Positions 1-9,837 of a DNA stretch of 64,000 bases are shown in pieces. Position 1 is the first letter of the stretch, and each line of letters starts with the position of its first letter. Origin of the DNA: Oscillatoriophycideae cyanobacterium NC_groundwater_1537_Pr4_S-0.65um_50_18 (GTDB lineage: Bacteria; Cyanobacteriota; Cyanobacteriia; Elainellales; Elainellaceae); NCBI GenBank assembly GCA_016208305.1, contig JACQYI010000081.1, positions 62,001-126,000 on the forward strand, in the 5' to 3' direction. The notes under the pieces are model-generated. The model saw only the letters and a list, made by a program, of their open reading frames with translations. It searched no databases and was not told the origin of the DNA. The position numbers and the translations under genes are program-made.

Positions 1-121
1 TAATACCGCTCATATGAGCAATTGCGCTCATCACCCTTGTATCTGGTGCCACTGTTAAAGGATTACGGACGATCGCTGCCTGTAATTCTGATAGCGTGAG
101 AACTGTTGTATGCATCAGCAT
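1..121 (-). CDS. CBS-domain signalling protein, N-terminus only (partial)
   Basis: The reverse strand is open from a start at 121 (or an in-frame ATG at 115) to the window edge, giving about 40 residues. The stretch reading LQAAIVRNPLTVAPDT, followed by VMSAIAHMSGI, is the way an N-terminal CBS domain opens in many cyanobacterial CBS-PAS sensor kinases and diguanylate cyclases. CBS domains bind adenosyl ligands and regulate the attached output domain. The output domain lies outside the window, so the full function cannot be read. No strong ribosome-binding site is visible. The call rests on resemblance of a short segment, so the family is moderately sure and the product type is not. Confidence 0.55.
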   Translation of the reverse strand, partial: MLMHTTVLTLSELQAAIVRNPLTVAPDTRVMSAIAHMSGI

Positions 122-224
122 GGGCAATAGGGCATTTATCCTATATTATTCCCTTCAAAAATGTCTAAATTCGTAGAGCCGCATATTTCATTATCTTTAA
201 AGGTGAGCCTATGACTGCTCCTGA

Positions 225-425
225 TTGACTGACAAAACTCCTGAAATCCTTATTTTTGAGTCGGTTGAGTTAGCGTCAGCGTCACCCAACAAAATCCTGC
301 TCGTGTTGGGTTTCACGTTGTTCAATCCAACCTACAGAAAAGATCTGTCAGTTAACCAGATGATTGCTCTCATGGCTCAGGAATGGAGAAAATCGTGGGT
401 AGCGTTAGAAGAGCGCCAATCTTGA
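225..425 (+). CDS. doubtful small ORF, 66 aa
   Basis: This is a TTG-started open frame with no recognisable domain, signal peptide or membrane segment. An ATG at 211 lies in another frame and stops after five codons. There is no clear ribosome-binding site. It sits between the divergent CBS protein start and the 507-992 gene. The amino-acid composition is not implausible for a protein, but nothing positively supports expression. It could be a gene remnant or chance. Confidence 0.2.
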   Translation: MTDKTPEILIFESVELASASPNKILLVLGFTLFNPTYRKDLSVNQMIALMAQEWRKSWVALEERQS

Positions 426-453
426 AGCCAGAAGCAGATATGGATGAATTGAA

Positions 454-487
454 AAACTCTTAATAGAGATAAACTCTTAATAGAGAT
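454..487. repeat. 17-bp tandem duplication
   Basis: The unit aaactcttaatagagat occurs twice in immediate succession (454-470 and 471-487), just downstream of the 507-992 gene on its strand. It looks like a simple replication-slippage duplication. No further copies were seen. Confidence 0.7.
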
Positions 488-506
488 AAAGGCGCGCTGA
501 GATCAT

Positions 507-992
507 TTAGTTTTTCTCTTTCAAGAAGAGAATACCTTCGGGGTTGACTTGATAATCCTTCCCAACATAGCCTGTACGCTCAAACAGAAGCTGATGGATA
601 TAGCGATCGACTTCTAATTCATCCTGAAGCTGTGGACGATAAAAATCCTTGATCCGTTCTTCTATCCCCATGCTCCAAAGGCGATCATGTAGAGCACTGC
701 TATCCTTGCGGAAATAGGCTCTGCGCGCCGTTTTATCTCGTAAAAAAGTAAGGATAATAGAGAAAGGGACACCGCTGATGACGAGCTGACCCGAAACAAT
801 GGAGAAATTGAGATTCTTGACTAGAAAACGCGCGGAAAAGACTAGAATTAATCCCCCTTCAACCCCTAAAGCTTTAACCTGACGCAGTGTTTTGACAGCA
901 AGCTTGAGAGCCGTTTTAATGGAGGAGCGTCTCGGTAGGCAAGGATACATTCTCCAACGCGAGTTCCGAGACTGAAGACCTAATTGCCGCAT
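507..992 (-). CDS. hypothetical protein, 161 aa
   Basis: I do not recognise the family. The protein is basic at its N-terminus, has a moderately hydrophobic centre (roughly residues 43-85, containing GGLILVFSA and SGVPFSIILTFL) that could be membrane-associated, and ends in a charged region rich in Glu, Asp and Arg. The start used is the ATG at 992. An in-frame Met near residue 15 is an alternative. It lies alone between the CBS protein and the kinase pair. It is more likely real than the 225-425 ORF because of its length and its uniform composition. Confidence 0.5.
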   Translation of the reverse strand: MRQLGLQSRNSRWRMYPCLPRRSSIKTALKLAVKTLRQVKALGVEGGLILVFSARFLVKNLNFSIVSGQLVISGVPFSIILTFLRDKTARRAYFRKDSSALHDRLWSMGIEERIKDFYRPQLQDELEVDRYIHQLLFERTGYVGKDYQVNPEGILFLKEKN

Positions 993-1116
993 GTTGTTTC
1001 CGAACTCATTTCCGCTATCACTCTAGCTTAAACCCGGCTTAAAAGTCAGCGCTGAGATAAGCCCGGCGATCGAAAATTGTGATGCTGTAAATCACGCGCC
1101 TTACCGCATAAAAATT

Positions 1117-2478
1117 TTATGAAATTGCCGCAAGCGGATGACTGGCCACCGATTGATGAACGGGTAGCTCGATCACAAACTGGGTGCCCTGACCGGGTTT
1201 GGAGTGACAGCTCAGCATTCCATGATGCTTTTCAACTAAAAGCTGGTAGCTAATCGACAGTCCTAAGCCTGTACCCTTGCCCGGAGGTTTAGTCGTAAAG
1301 AATGCGTCAAACAGTTTGGCTTGCAGAGCTTCAGGAATGCCAGGGCCATTGTCTGAGATATGAATGGTGATTCGATCGGCTGCTTGCTGTAGCGTTTGAA
1401 TGTGAATCGTAGGTGGATGCTCTGCGCTGTAATGTGGGCTTTGAGATTGTTTTGTCTGCTGATCGAGTTGGAGCTGTTCTTCTAATGCATCAATTGCGTT
1501 AGCCAAAATATTCATAAACACTTGATTAATTTGGCTGGGATAGCATTCGATCGGCGGCAAGACCCCATAATCTTTGATGACCGTAATCGGAAGGCTGCCG
1601 CTATCGCGTCGCTTCAACCGATATTGCAAAATCAGCAGCGTGCTGTCGAGACCTTCGTGAATATCAACAGGCTTGAACTCTTTCTCATCTAAGCGGGAAA
1701 AATTGCGTAGGGATAATACAATCTGTCGAATGCGATCGGCTCCCAGTTTCATCGATCGAATCAGCTGAGGCAGATCCTTTCGCAGAAAGGGTAAGTCGAT
1801 CTCCTCCATGCGAGCCTGTATGGGCGCAGGTGCCTCAAGAATATGAGTCTGGTAGCAGTCTACAAATCCCAGTAAATCCTCAATGTATTCTTCGGCAGGG
1901 CGTAAGTTTCCGTAGATGAAATTGATTGGATTGTTGATTTCGTGGGCTATGCCTGCGACCAACTGCCCCAAGCTTGCCATTTTTTCGCCTTGCACTAGCT
2001 GAATTTGAGCTTCTTTGAGCTGCGTGACGGATGCCGTTAACTCGGCAGTTCGCTGTGCAACTTGGGTTTCTAGAGTTTGGTTGAGATGACGCAACTGCAA
2101 ATGCACATTGATCCGAGCCAGCACCTCTTCATGCTGAATAGGCTTGGTAATGTAATCGACTGCGCCCAGCTTTAGCCCTTTCACCTTATCTACCGTGTCG
2201 GACAACGCCGTCATGAAAATAACTGGAATATCGCGCAGATCTTCGCTGGCCTTGATTTGACGGCAGGTTTCAAAGCCATCAATACCGGGCATCATGACAT
2301 CGAGCAAAATCAGATCGGGTACGCTACTTTGCAGCCGTTTGAGGGCGACTTCTCCACTTTTGGCGATCGCCACACGATATCCACAGGCATCAAGTACGTC
2401 AAACAATACTTCAATATTGGTGGGGTTATCATCAACGACTAAGATCGTTTGTTGCTGTTCTTGTAATTGCGTATCCAT
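1117..2478 (-). CDS. soluble response regulator-histidine kinase (REC-HisKA-HATPase)
   Basis: The protein (about 453 aa from the ATG at 2478) starts with a receiver domain: acidic VVDD, phospho-acceptor Asp in LILLDVMMPG and the Lys in DYITKP. A coiled-coil linker leads to a dimerisation domain whose H-box is AGIAHEINNPINF, then an N-box (ILANAIDALEE) and G-boxes (DNGPGIP, GTGLGLS). It has no membrane segment, so it is cytoplasmic and probably takes phosphate or a signal through its own receiver. The open frame extends to 2517 (TTG) and overlaps the upstream kinase by 17 bp. I prefer 2478 because an AAGG motif lies about 10 nt before it. Co-transcription with the hybrid kinase at 2501-5161 is likely. 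Its kinase core closely resembles that of the permease-kinase fusion at 38.2-40.6 kb. Confidence 0.92.
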   Translation of the reverse strand: MDTQLQEQQQTILVVDDNPTNIEVLFDVLDACGYRVAIAKSGEVALKRLQSSVPDLILLDVMMPGIDGFETCRQIKASEDLRDIPVIFMTALSDTVDKVKGLKLGAVDYITKPIQHEEVLARINVHLQLRHLNQTLETQVAQRTAELTASVTQLKEAQIQLVQGEKMASLGQLVAGIAHEINNPINFIYGNLRPAEEYIEDLLGFVDCYQTHILEAPAPIQARMEEIDLPFLRKDLPQLIRSMKLGADRIRQIVLSLRNFSRLDEKEFKPVDIHEGLDSTLLILQYRLKRRDSGSLPITVIKDYGVLPPIECYPSQINQVFMNILANAIDALEEQLQLDQQTKQSQSPHYSAEHPPTIHIQTLQQAADRITIHISDNGPGIPEALQAKLFDAFFTTKPPGKGTGLGLSISYQLLVEKHHGMLSCHSKPGQGTQFVIELPVHQSVASHPLAAIS

Positions 2479-2500
2479 GTTCGTTTCTACCTTGTTCGAC

Positions 2501-5161
2501 CTAAACATACTGCTCAACTAAGCGAAGAATGGCCTCATCATCAAACCGTTGAGCCAGTTCTAAAATCTGATTGGCAAATGCGCCATACTCAGGAGCCAAC
2601 TCGCGAATGCGATGCACCTCTTGCTGAATGTCTTGCATAAAGCCGCCTTGTGCAGCTCTGTGGAGGATGCCTAGCTCCTGTGCGGGAGGTGCCACTAACC
2701 CTGCGAGTTCGTTTCGGGTCGCTCTTTGAGACACCGTAGATAAAGGCTGCTCAGCATCGTAGATCCAATCCAGGTCGAGGAAAGTGGCAATTTCTGCCAG
2801 CAGCGCATCTAACTGAATCGGTTTTGGGAAAAAGCTGTTGCAGCCTGCCTCTAGGCTGTCTTGTCGATCGACCTGAGATAGGCTGGCCGGAGAAGCAATG
2901 ATGGGCGTATGGGCAAAGAGACTCATCTGCCGCAGTTTGCGGGTCATATCTAACCCGTTGAGGTTGGGCATGACAACATCGGTAATCACCAGATCGGGAT
3001 GCCTGCTACAGGCCAGGTCATAGCCTTCTTGCCCATTGCTAGCTTCGATGACGGTAAACCCTAGAGGCTCCAGCATGTTGATCAGCACCAGCCGATTTTC
3101 GGGATGATCATCGACAGCCAGAATGGTGTAAGGCTTGCCGCGATAGCCCACAATCATGGGAGCGCGATCGCGAGCCGTTGCCACCCAGTCGCGAGCCAAG
3201 GGCAGATCTAGCTCAAACCAAAAGGTACTGCCTTTGCCGATCTGACTCTCTACGGCAATATCTCCCCCCATCATCTGCACAATTTTTCGGCTAATGGCTA
3301 ACCCTAACCCGGTGCCTTCTGAATTGCGATCGCGTCCCCCCGCCTGCTCAAACGCATTAAATACCGTGGCTAATCGTTCCGGTGGAATGCCGATTCCCGT
3401 ATCGTTAACCGTGAATCGAATACGCCGATGCGGCAGAGCCTGTGCTGCTTGGGGCAACTCTAGAAAAGGCGATTGTCCGGGGTTAATCACATCGACTTGA
3501 AAGATAACTTGGCCATAGTCCGTGAACTTAATGGCATTGCTGATCAAGTTGAGTAAGACTTGGCGCAGCCGTTTGTCGTCCACATAAACGGCGGTTGGCA
3601 GCCCTGATGGCTCAACATACTCAAATGCGACTCCCTTTTGCTCCGCCTTGACGCCACAGATTTCTGCCGTACCCAATAAGAAGTTAGGAAAGTGAAAATC
3701 TTGAGGATACAAGTCCATCTTGCGTGCCTCAATTTTTGCCAGATCCAAAATGTCGTTAATCAAGGTCAACAGATGAGAACTGCATTGATAAATGACTTCA
3801 ATGCCTTTAGCTTGCTTAGGCGTTAGGGTGGGATCACGATCCAAAATTTGGGCATAGCCCAAAATTCCGTTGAGTGGCGTGCGCAACTCATGGTTCATAT
3901 TGGCCAAAAATTCGCTCTTGGCGCGGTTGGCCATATCGGCTGCTTCTTTGGCGAGTTGCAGTTCTGTGGTGCGACGGGCAACGCGTTTCTCTAAGTCTTC
4001 GTTGGCCTCTGCTAGAGTGCGCACCGATGTCTGCACCTGTGTCGCCATTCGGTTAAATGTTTGAGCTAAAATTCCCAGCTCATTTTTGTCATCAATTTTG
4101 ACGCGGGTGTCTAGATTGCCGTCACTCAGCTGAATGGCCGCATCGGTAAGCCGCTGCAATGGCGAAGACAGCCGCCGGGAAAATGCCCATCCAATGGCGA
4201 TCGCCACGGCCAGCAAACCCAGGGTGCTGCTGCCCATCACCAGCATGATGCGATGGAGAGGGGCATAGACTTCACGGGTAGGCAACTCAACAACGGCTTT
4301 CCAATTAACGCCTGAGATGGGCGCTACGGCTCCTAAGACGGGTGTCCCCACCAATCCTGAATATTCGGAAACCTCACCATCTCGCGCCTGCGCCAATGAC
4401 TTGAGCAATGGCTTTTGACTAAAGCTTTCAAGCTTCGTCATGGGGGCTTTTGCTCCAGAGTGAGCAATCAAGTAGTTGCGTTCGTCTAGAACATACACAT
4501 AGCCTGTCTCACCCACCACCGTTTGCGAAATCACATAGCCCAAAAAGTTGAGATTAATCTGTGCCAGCAGCACGCCATCGACCTGATCGGCATCATCTCG
4601 AATAGGAACCGCCAGCGTTACCATCGGGACTTGCGTTTGAGCATCTAGAACGACGGAGCCAACATATTCTTCTTGCTGCTTATAGGCACGCCGAAACAAT
4701 GGAGAATCAGCCCAGTTTGCTGACTGCACGTTGCCATAGGGGGAAGCCATGCTCACCACATTTCCCTTGTTGTCAAGGATGGCTAGCATTTCGTAGGCAT
4801 CGTTATGGCGCGCCAACCCTTCGATTAAGTTTTGCTGCACTTCAGGATTAAGGCGGCTGAGGCCACGCACGCGAGCGAGATAGCTCAACTTTCGCTGCAA
4901 GTCATCTAAATAATTAGAGATGCGGTTGGCGACGACTGAACTGCGTTCTTGTTGAAGCGCCAGCAGTTGCGTAGCGTTGTTGCGGGCGCTCCAATATAGC
5001 AGGACAGTGCCCATAGGCAGCGCACTCAACACCACAGCCAACAGCAAACCCCAACGAACTTGGGTGACGATCGATCGCAGCTGTTGCCAGCGAGGTGAAG
5101 GGCGATCGCTGTGTCTCTTAAACGAAGAATTGCCCAGATCATGCGGCGTAGTCTCTGTCAT
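2501..5161 (-). CDS. Cache-HAMP hybrid histidine kinase with C-terminal receiver
   Basis: This 886-residue membrane sensor has a TM segment at about 36-58, a periplasmic double-Cache-like region at about 60-300, a second TM at about 305-328, HAMP at about 328-380, a coiled coil, HisKA with H424 ([12 protein letters not shown]), HATPase with N542 and GTGLGLAIS, then a receiver with D728 (LVITDVVMP). A helical tail of about 75 residues at the C-terminus is common in cyanobacterial hybrid kinases. Cache domains bind small metabolites outside the inner membrane. The gene lies 54 bp downstream of a BMP-type binding lipoprotein and overlaps or abuts the REC-kinase that follows. The set therefore looks like one signalling operon: binding protein, membrane sensor, soluble kinase. 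The ligand is unknown. Confidence 0.95.
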   Translation of the reverse strand: MTETTPHDLGNSSFKRHSDRPSPRWQQLRSIVTQVRWGLLLAVVLSALPMGTVLLYWSARNNATQLLALQQERSSVVANRISNYLDDLQRKLSYLARVRGLSRLNPEVQQNLIEGLARHNDAYEMLAILDNKGNVVSMASPYGNVQSANWADSPLFRRAYKQQEEYVGSVVLDAQTQVPMVTLAVPIRDDADQVDGVLLAQINLNFLGYVISQTVVGETGYVYVLDERNYLIAHSGAKAPMTKLESFSQKPLLKSLAQARDGEVSEYSGLVGTPVLGAVAPISGVNWKAVVELPTREVYAPLHRIMLVMGSSTLGLLAVAIAIGWAFSRRLSSPLQRLTDAAIQLSDGNLDTRVKIDDKNELGILAQTFNRMATQVQTSVRTLAEANEDLEKRVARRTTELQLAKEAADMANRAKSEFLANMNHELRTPLNGILGYAQILDRDPTLTPKQAKGIEVIYQCSSHLLTLINDILDLAKIEARKMDLYPQDFHFPNFLLGTAEICGVKAEQKGVAFEYVEPSGLPTAVYVDDKRLRQVLLNLISNAIKFTDYGQVIFQVDVINPGQSPFLELPQAAQALPHRRIRFTVNDTGIGIPPERLATVFNAFEQAGGRDRNSEGTGLGLAISRKIVQMMGGDIAVESQIGKGSTFWFELDLPLARDWVATARDRAPMIVGYRGKPYTILAVDDHPENRLVLINMLEPLGFTVIEASNGQEGYDLACSRHPDLVITDVVMPNLNGLDMTRKLRQMSLFAHTPIIASPASLSQVDRQDSLEAGCNSFFPKPIQLDALLAEIATFLDLDWIYDAEQPLSTVSQRATRNELAGLVAPPAQELGILHRAAQGGFMQDIQQEVHRIRELAPEYGAFANQILELAQRFDDEAILRLVEQYV

Positions 5162-5215
5162 CTTTGCCTAACCTTATGAAATGCAGCTCAAACTCAACGG
5201 ATGTCTTGTCAGTTG

Positions 5216-6238
5216 TTAGGATGCAGCACTGCTTTCTGGCGACACATCAATTTCACCTGTGATCACCTTTTCTTTAATCGCCATGAACTGTGCCTCTTCG
5301 TCGGGCGTGAGCGATCCCCTAAACGAAGCAAAGTCATAGATGCCTTCCTTTAGCCCAAACTTATAGAGCTTGCCCTCCCACTTGCCTTGCTGCATCAGAT
5401 CGGCTGCATTTAAGATCAGCTTAGGCATATCTTGTAAAACGCTTGTTAAGACATGCTTGGGTGCAAGGTCATACTGATCTTTTGTCCAACCCACGATGTG
5501 GGTATTTTCATGTTCAGCGACGGCTTTGAGTGCGCCAATTCCAGCTTCATCGGCATTGATGGCAAAGCTGTCATATCCCTGATTGACTAAGTTCAGAGCG
5601 ACTGATCTGCCTTTTTCGCTATCTGTCCAGGTTTGGAGAAACTCAGTCGTTACTTCAATATTGGGCTGAGTGGCCGCGACTCCTCGACGAAATAGCGCTG
5701 CTTCTTCCTGATAGACCGGATAATCTGCCCCAACAATATAGGCAACTTTATTGGTTGTTGTTTTCATTGCTGCCAGCACGCCTGCTAGGTAGCCAGCTTC
5801 GCCAGAACGGAAGGCCACTGCTCCGAGGTTGCGGTTATTGCCAGCATAGGTTGTCACCAAAGCAAACTTGGTTCTGGGAAATTCCTTGGCTACTTTTTCA
5901 GCGCTTTCGATGTAGCCCCCGCTATGGGCAATGATGAAGTCATAGCCTGCTTTGGCGTACTCTCGTAAAGGCACTTCTGCTTGGTTATCGGAGACCGTTC
6001 CTTTAAATTCAACGGCTGCATTAAATTGTTGCTTAATTAACTGTAGTCCTTCGTATCCGCCTTGACTCCAACTGCCATCATCTTGAACGCCACTAGAAAC
6101 CATTGCAACTTTGAGGCTGCTCTGAGCATTCGCTGAGGCCGCATTGGGCGGGGTTGGCGCAGACTGCGTGCATCCCACAATTAAGGAAAATGAAGCGATC
6201 GCAAGTACAAAATTTAGGACAATTGGCGGAAGGCGCAT
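5216..6238 (-). CDS. BMP/PnrA-type substrate-binding lipoprotein
   Basis: The protein has a lipoprotein signal with lipobox Leu-Ile-Val-Gly-Cys (C23) and a mature part typical of the BMP (basic membrane protein, PnrA-like) periplasmic-binding family: KVAMVSSG, DDGSWSQGGYEG, FIIAHSGGY, GAVAFRSGEAGYLAGVLAAM and VGWTKDQYDLAP. Characterised relatives bind nucleosides or related ligands and feed ABC importers. Here no permease or ATPase gene is adjacent; instead the next genes on the strand are two histidine kinases, 54 bp away. A role as periplasmic ligand receptor for the Cache kinase is an attractive inference, as in other binding-protein/kinase pairs. Length (340 aa) is normal for the family. 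Confidence 0.92.
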   Translation of the reverse strand: MRLPPIVLNFVLAIASFSLIVGCTQSAPTPPNAASANAQSSLKVAMVSSGVQDDGSWSQGGYEGLQLIKQQFNAAVEFKGTVSDNQAEVPLREYAKAGYDFIIAHSGGYIESAEKVAKEFPRTKFALVTTYAGNNRNLGAVAFRSGEAGYLAGVLAAMKTTTNKVAYIVGADYPVYQEEAALFRRGVAATQPNIEVTTEFLQTWTDSEKGRSVALNLVNQGYDSFAINADEAGIGALKAVAEHENTHIVGWTKDQYDLAPKHVLTSVLQDMPKLILNAADLMQQGKWEGKLYKFGLKEGIYDFASFRGSLTPDEEAQFMAIKEKVITGEIDVSPESSAAS

Positions 6239-6438
6239 AGAGGTTTCTTAGAGTAAAACAATGCTTTCTATAAAGCAGGGTTCCCTCGGTAAGAAGACCG
6301 CTAACAATGCGCGACATCGGGGTTGTTTGGGTGGTGATTGAGAGGGCTGCTCACTTGCGGCAGGGTCATACTGGCTTGGCGCGATCCTGCCATTCCTATC
6401 GACTGTTTAAGCTTCAACAGGCTGCATTTTTCCCTTAA

Positions 6439-6456
6439 TCCCCCAAAATCGGGGGA
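6439..6456. repeat. CCCCCAAAATCGGGGG-type cyanobacterial dispersed repeat
   Basis: A short hairpin (tccccc, loop aaaatc, ggggga) followed by ACTT lies downstream of the desaturase gene on its strand. The same pattern, CCCCCAA...GGGGGACTT, recurs at 34131-34172. This motif type is widespread between cyanobacterial genes. It could help 3'-end formation but has no T tract. Confidence 0.45.
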
Positions 6457-6506
6457 CTTTGAGCAGGTTTGGAAGTCACCCAATTTTGAGAGCTGTGGGG
6501 TTTTGG

Positions 6507-7532
6507 TTAAGCCAAGAGCAGACTAGTGCCACCCATCACGCCGTAGAAGCGATCGACATTGAGGTTTCCCTGGGCATCAAAACTGATGTGACCCTCATTT
6601 TCATCAAACAACCGCTGAACTCTAAAACGGTGATAGTTGATTAGCACTTGCAAGAGACTAATGTGATAAATGTCCTGCTGCTGAGTGATGGCTGCATCTA
6701 GCTGAGGCAAGCTATACCAGGGGCATTTCATTGCCGCATGGTGGGCATTGTGATAGCTGAAATTGAGTAACAGCAGATTCAGCCAGGGATATCGCCGCGA
6801 GATGGGCGTACTGAACGTATGGGACTGCTCGTAAGCCAGAGACTTTTTGGGAATCACGGCATCATAGGAATGCAGCTCATAGGTATGCTGGAGGCAATCC
6901 ATGATGGCAATGATCTGGACTGCGCCCACATAAGCCAAGCTATAGAGCAGCAAGCCCTTCAGCGAAAACCAGCCAAGCGCTGCAAACATCGCAATTCGCA
7001 GCAGCAGCACCGCAATCACGCGAATCTTAGCGGCAGAGGTTCCATTTTGATAGATCAGACCGACCCCAGCCGCCTGACGAATGAAGAACAGAGCGGGAAA
7101 ATAGAGCCACTCTAGAGCCGCAATCAGCCTTTTTAAAGGGGCAGGCAGGCGGTTGATAAACGCAATGCGATCGAAAAGATAGAGATCAACGCCCTTCATA
7201 TGGTGATCGATATGCCCTTGGGCGAGATCTTGAAAGCGTGCATAGGACGTGCCATGTAGCCACTGCATAAGAGCACCCCACCGATGGTTCGTTTTGATGC
7301 TGCTAAACAATGTGCCATGCATGAACTCATGCGCCAAATAAGCGGACAGCACCAACGCATGGGTGACTAAAAAAATCCCTAGCGCATTCAGGCCGATCGC
7401 TTGAGTGCTGAGTAAGAAAATACCGCCATAGTAACCGCCGATCGTATAGAACAGTGCAGCGGCATTCCACAGGGGCTTCTGTTGATGAATGTAGGAATTC
7501 CAGTTTGACTGACTTAACGTTGAGGTCAACAT
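6507..7532 (-). CDS. fatty-acid desaturase family membrane di-iron enzyme
   Basis: Three histidine clusters of the desaturase/hydroxylase superfamily are present: HEFMH (box 1, near residue 68), HIDHH (box 2, near residue 107) and HNAHH (box 3, near residue 260), with an extra QHTYE. Hydrophobic segments surround them (an N-terminal pair before box 1 and another pair after the long box 2 loop). These residues bind a di-iron centre that inserts oxygen or removes hydrogens from lipid chains. The precise substrate (acyl lipid or another lipid) cannot be read from the sequence. The gene is 142 bp downstream of the AraC regulator on the same strand, too far to assume co-transcription. Length (341 aa) is usual. 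Confidence 0.88.
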   Translation of the reverse strand: MLTSTLSQSNWNSYIHQQKPLWNAAALFYTIGGYYGGIFLLSTQAIGLNALGIFLVTHALVLSAYLAHEFMHGTLFSSIKTNHRWGALMQWLHGTSYARFQDLAQGHIDHHMKGVDLYLFDRIAFINRLPAPLKRLIAALEWLYFPALFFIRQAAGVGLIYQNGTSAAKIRVIAVLLLRIAMFAALGWFSLKGLLLYSLAYVGAVQIIAIMDCLQHTYELHSYDAVIPKKSLAYEQSHTFSTPISRRYPWLNLLLLNFSYHNAHHAAMKCPWYSLPQLDAAITQQQDIYHISLLQVLINYHRFRVQRLFDENEGHISFDAQGNLNVDRFYGVMGGTSLLLA

Positions 7533-7674
7533 GAAAAGATACCGAATAAGAGCTGGCTGCTTTGACTATGCCTGCTTTGCCTACCGCCTGACTTGAACAT
7601 TCTTGCCTTTCTGCGTCGTTTGAGTCTGTTCTTGCTCAAGTGTGTCGAGAGAGCTGTATTCAGAGCCGTGTTGA

Positions 7675-8559
7675 CTAAGGATGCCACTGCTTAGGGCTTA
7701 GACCTGTCGCCTGCTTAAAGTGACGGCAGAGGTGGCTTTGATCGGCGAAGCCCACCCGATGGGCAACTTCCGCAACGGTGAGGTTATTTTGCAGCAGCAG
7801 TTGCTTGGCTCGCTCTATCCGGGCGCGAATCAAATATTGATGGGGAGACAGCCCGACCTGCTGTTTGAAAGACCGGGCAAAGTAATGCAGGCTCATCTGA
7901 GCCAGGTCGGCAAGCTCAGATAAACTGAGATTGCGATCGCAATAACACTGCATATACTCTGTCACCTCCTCTAATCTAGCGTGAGGCGAGACGGCAGTCA
8001 GCGTTGCTAAATTGCGGCGGGTTCGTTTGCCTGCATAATGTTGCAGCAGGTGAACCGCGATCGCCACGGCGAGCGTTTCAGCATAGAGCTGATTAAAGCT
8101 GCCTTTAGCCTCAATGGCGGATTTGAGCTGCAATCCAGAATGGTAGAGAAAGGGATCGGGTTGGGGAAAGTAGGGCAGGATCTCGATCCGATCGGGATCG
8201 ACGGCTTCTTGTGCCACTGTGGCCACCCAGTCAGCCTCCAGATAGAGCAAAATATAGTCGATCGCGCCCTCAAAGCGCTCCCGAAACTGAATTTTCTCAG
8301 GCAGCACAAAGATATCGCCCTGAATAATCGGTCGGCTCTGAAAGCGTCCATCCATCCATTTGTGGGCATCGCAGGGGCGCTGGGTCGTTTCGATACAGAT
8401 CAAATGTAGGCGATCGAGAGAAAGTCTGTTCTCTTCGCCCTTAGGCTTATGGTGACATTCGAGATGCACGCCGCGCCAGTCAAATCCGTGGCTGGAGAGG
8501 ATCAGGGACTCGGTGGAATCGGGCAGGTTTCGCTCAGGGGGGGTTAAAGGAGAGAGCAT
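7675..8559 (-). CDS. AraC-family transcriptional regulator
   Basis: The C-terminal 100 residues contain the two helix-turn-helix motifs of AraC/XylS proteins (LSELADLAQMSLHYFARSFK and TVAEVAHRVGFADQSHLCRHF) ending in the family signature LSPKQW. The N-terminal part is a cupin-like sensing region without a named ligand. The gene starts 21 bp after the stop of the amidohydrolase at 8581-9813 on the same strand, so it is probably the third gene of that operon and the local regulator of the divergent hyu genes. Its ATG at 8559 is followed directly by the family-like N-terminus; no strong Shine-Dalgarno motif is seen. Confidence 0.93.
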   Translation of the reverse strand: MLSPLTPPERNLPDSTESLILSSHGFDWRGVHLECHHKPKGEENRLSLDRLHLICIETTQRPCDAHKWMDGRFQSRPIIQGDIFVLPEKIQFRERFEGAIDYILLYLEADWVATVAQEAVDPDRIEILPYFPQPDPFLYHSGLQLKSAIEAKGSFNQLYAETLAVAIAVHLLQHYAGKRTRRNLATLTAVSPHARLEEVTEYMQCYCDRNLSLSELADLAQMSLHYFARSFKQQVGLSPHQYLIRARIERAKQLLLQNNLTVAEVAHRVGFADQSHLCRHFKQATGLSPKQWHP

Positions 8560-8580
8560 GTCTGGAGATTACGCTTCTTG

Positions 8581-9813
8581 CTACATCAGAGTGTCAAGCT
8601 GGAGCAACGTTTGGAGTAAAACCGTTGCCCCCTGTATACACTGATCGGGAGAGCTATATTCATCTTCTGCATGACTCACGCCTGCAATGCTAGGGATAAA
8701 AATCATCCCCATTTCGGTAAATCTGCCGATCTCTTGCGCATCATGAATGGCTCGACTCGGCATGGAGCAAGAGCTGAGCTGAAGCTGATCACACACTTGA
8801 GCGATCGCCGCCTGAATCGCAGGACTCGCCAGCGTAGGTTTAATGGTCATCCCACGTTCTAGCGTGATTTCAGTTTGCGTTGCGGTAGCGATCGCAGTAA
8901 TTTTCGCTTGGAGTTGTGCAATCAGAGCTTCAATGTGCGGTTCTGAAAGATCGCGAATATCGGCTTCCATTTCCACACGACCCGGAATGATATTGGCAGC
9001 ATTGGGAGAAATATTAAAGTAGCCGATCGTCGCCACCTGTCCACCGGGCGTATGCACCGCAATGTCGTTGAGGGCAGTTACGACCTGCGCGGCAGCCACC
9101 ATAGCATCTCGGCGGCGGTGCATCGGCGTGGTACCTGCATGGTTGGGTCTGCCGATCACGGTGATATGACAGCGATGCAGACTGACGATGCCTTCGACAA
9201 TGCCAATTTGTTTGTCCTCCGCTTCCAAAATGCCGCCCTGCTCGACATGCAGTTCCACATAGGCGGCAATCTCGGCTGAGGTGCGACGAGCCTGATGCAG
9301 CTGCGACCAATCGCCGCCTATCTGCCGCAGACAGTCCTGAATATCGCTGCCATCTGGACGACGATACTCTGCCGCCTGTGCTGGGGCTGTGCCCGCCATG
9401 GCTTTGCTGCCAATCATTCCGCCTTCTTCGTCCGTAAAGACGATCACTTCGAGAGGGTGGCGCAACTGAATTCGCTGATCATGGAGCGATCGCACCACCT
9501 CCAACCCTGCTAGCACCCCCAGCGCTCCGTCATAGCGTCCGCCTGTGGGCACAGTGTCAATGTGCGATCCAGTAGCCAAGGCGGGCAACTCTAGTCGTCC
9601 AGGATACCGCCCAATCATGTTGCCTGCGGCATCAATCCGGACTGTCATACCCGCATCCTGCATCCAGGTTTGCACCTGTTGCCGTGCCTGAAGATCTTCA
9701 GCGCTGTAGGCCAGACGGCAGACCCCTCCAGCAGATAACTGCCCGATCGCAGCGAGTTGTGAAAGCGTTTGATTAAGGCGATCGCCGTTAACTGAAATCA
9801 GGGTAGTTTGCAT
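8581..9813 (-). CDS. M20-type Zn amidohydrolase (N-carbamoyl-L-amino acid / allantoate amidohydrolase)
   Basis: This 410-residue protein matches the hydantoinase/carbamoylase branch of the M20 peptidase family. Visible metal ligands are His in GSHIDTVPTGG, Asp in GRYDGALG, Glu pair in FTDEEGG, His in VELHVEQGG and a C-terminal His in GVSHAEDEYS. The central dimerisation domain carries GRPNHAGTTPMHRRRDA. Family members hydrolyse N-carbamoyl amino acids, allantoate or ureidoglycine, releasing ammonia and CO2 or the free amino acid. Beside hyuA and hyuB, an N-carbamoyl-amino-acid role is the likeliest. It is 24 bp downstream of the CN-hydrolase and 21 bp upstream of the AraC gene, so an operon is likely. 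Substrate choice within the family is not resolved. Confidence 0.9.
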   Translation of the reverse strand: MQTTLISVNGDRLNQTLSQLAAIGQLSAGGVCRLAYSAEDLQARQQVQTWMQDAGMTVRIDAAGNMIGRYPGRLELPALATGSHIDTVPTGGRYDGALGVLAGLEVVRSLHDQRIQLRHPLEVIVFTDEEGGMIGSKAMAGTAPAQAAEYRRPDGSDIQDCLRQIGGDWSQLHQARRTSAEIAAYVELHVEQGGILEAEDKQIGIVEGIVSLHRCHITVIGRPNHAGTTPMHRRRDAMVAAAQVVTALNDIAVHTPGGQVATIGYFNISPNAANIIPGRVEMEADIRDLSEPHIEALIAQLQAKITAIATATQTEITLERGMTIKPTLASPAIQAAIAQVCDQLQLSSCSMPSRAIHDAQEIGRFTEMGMIFIPSIAGVSHAEDEYSSPDQCIQGATVLLQTLLQLDTLM

Positions 9814-9837
9814 AAGAGATGGCTGAAGATAAATAAA

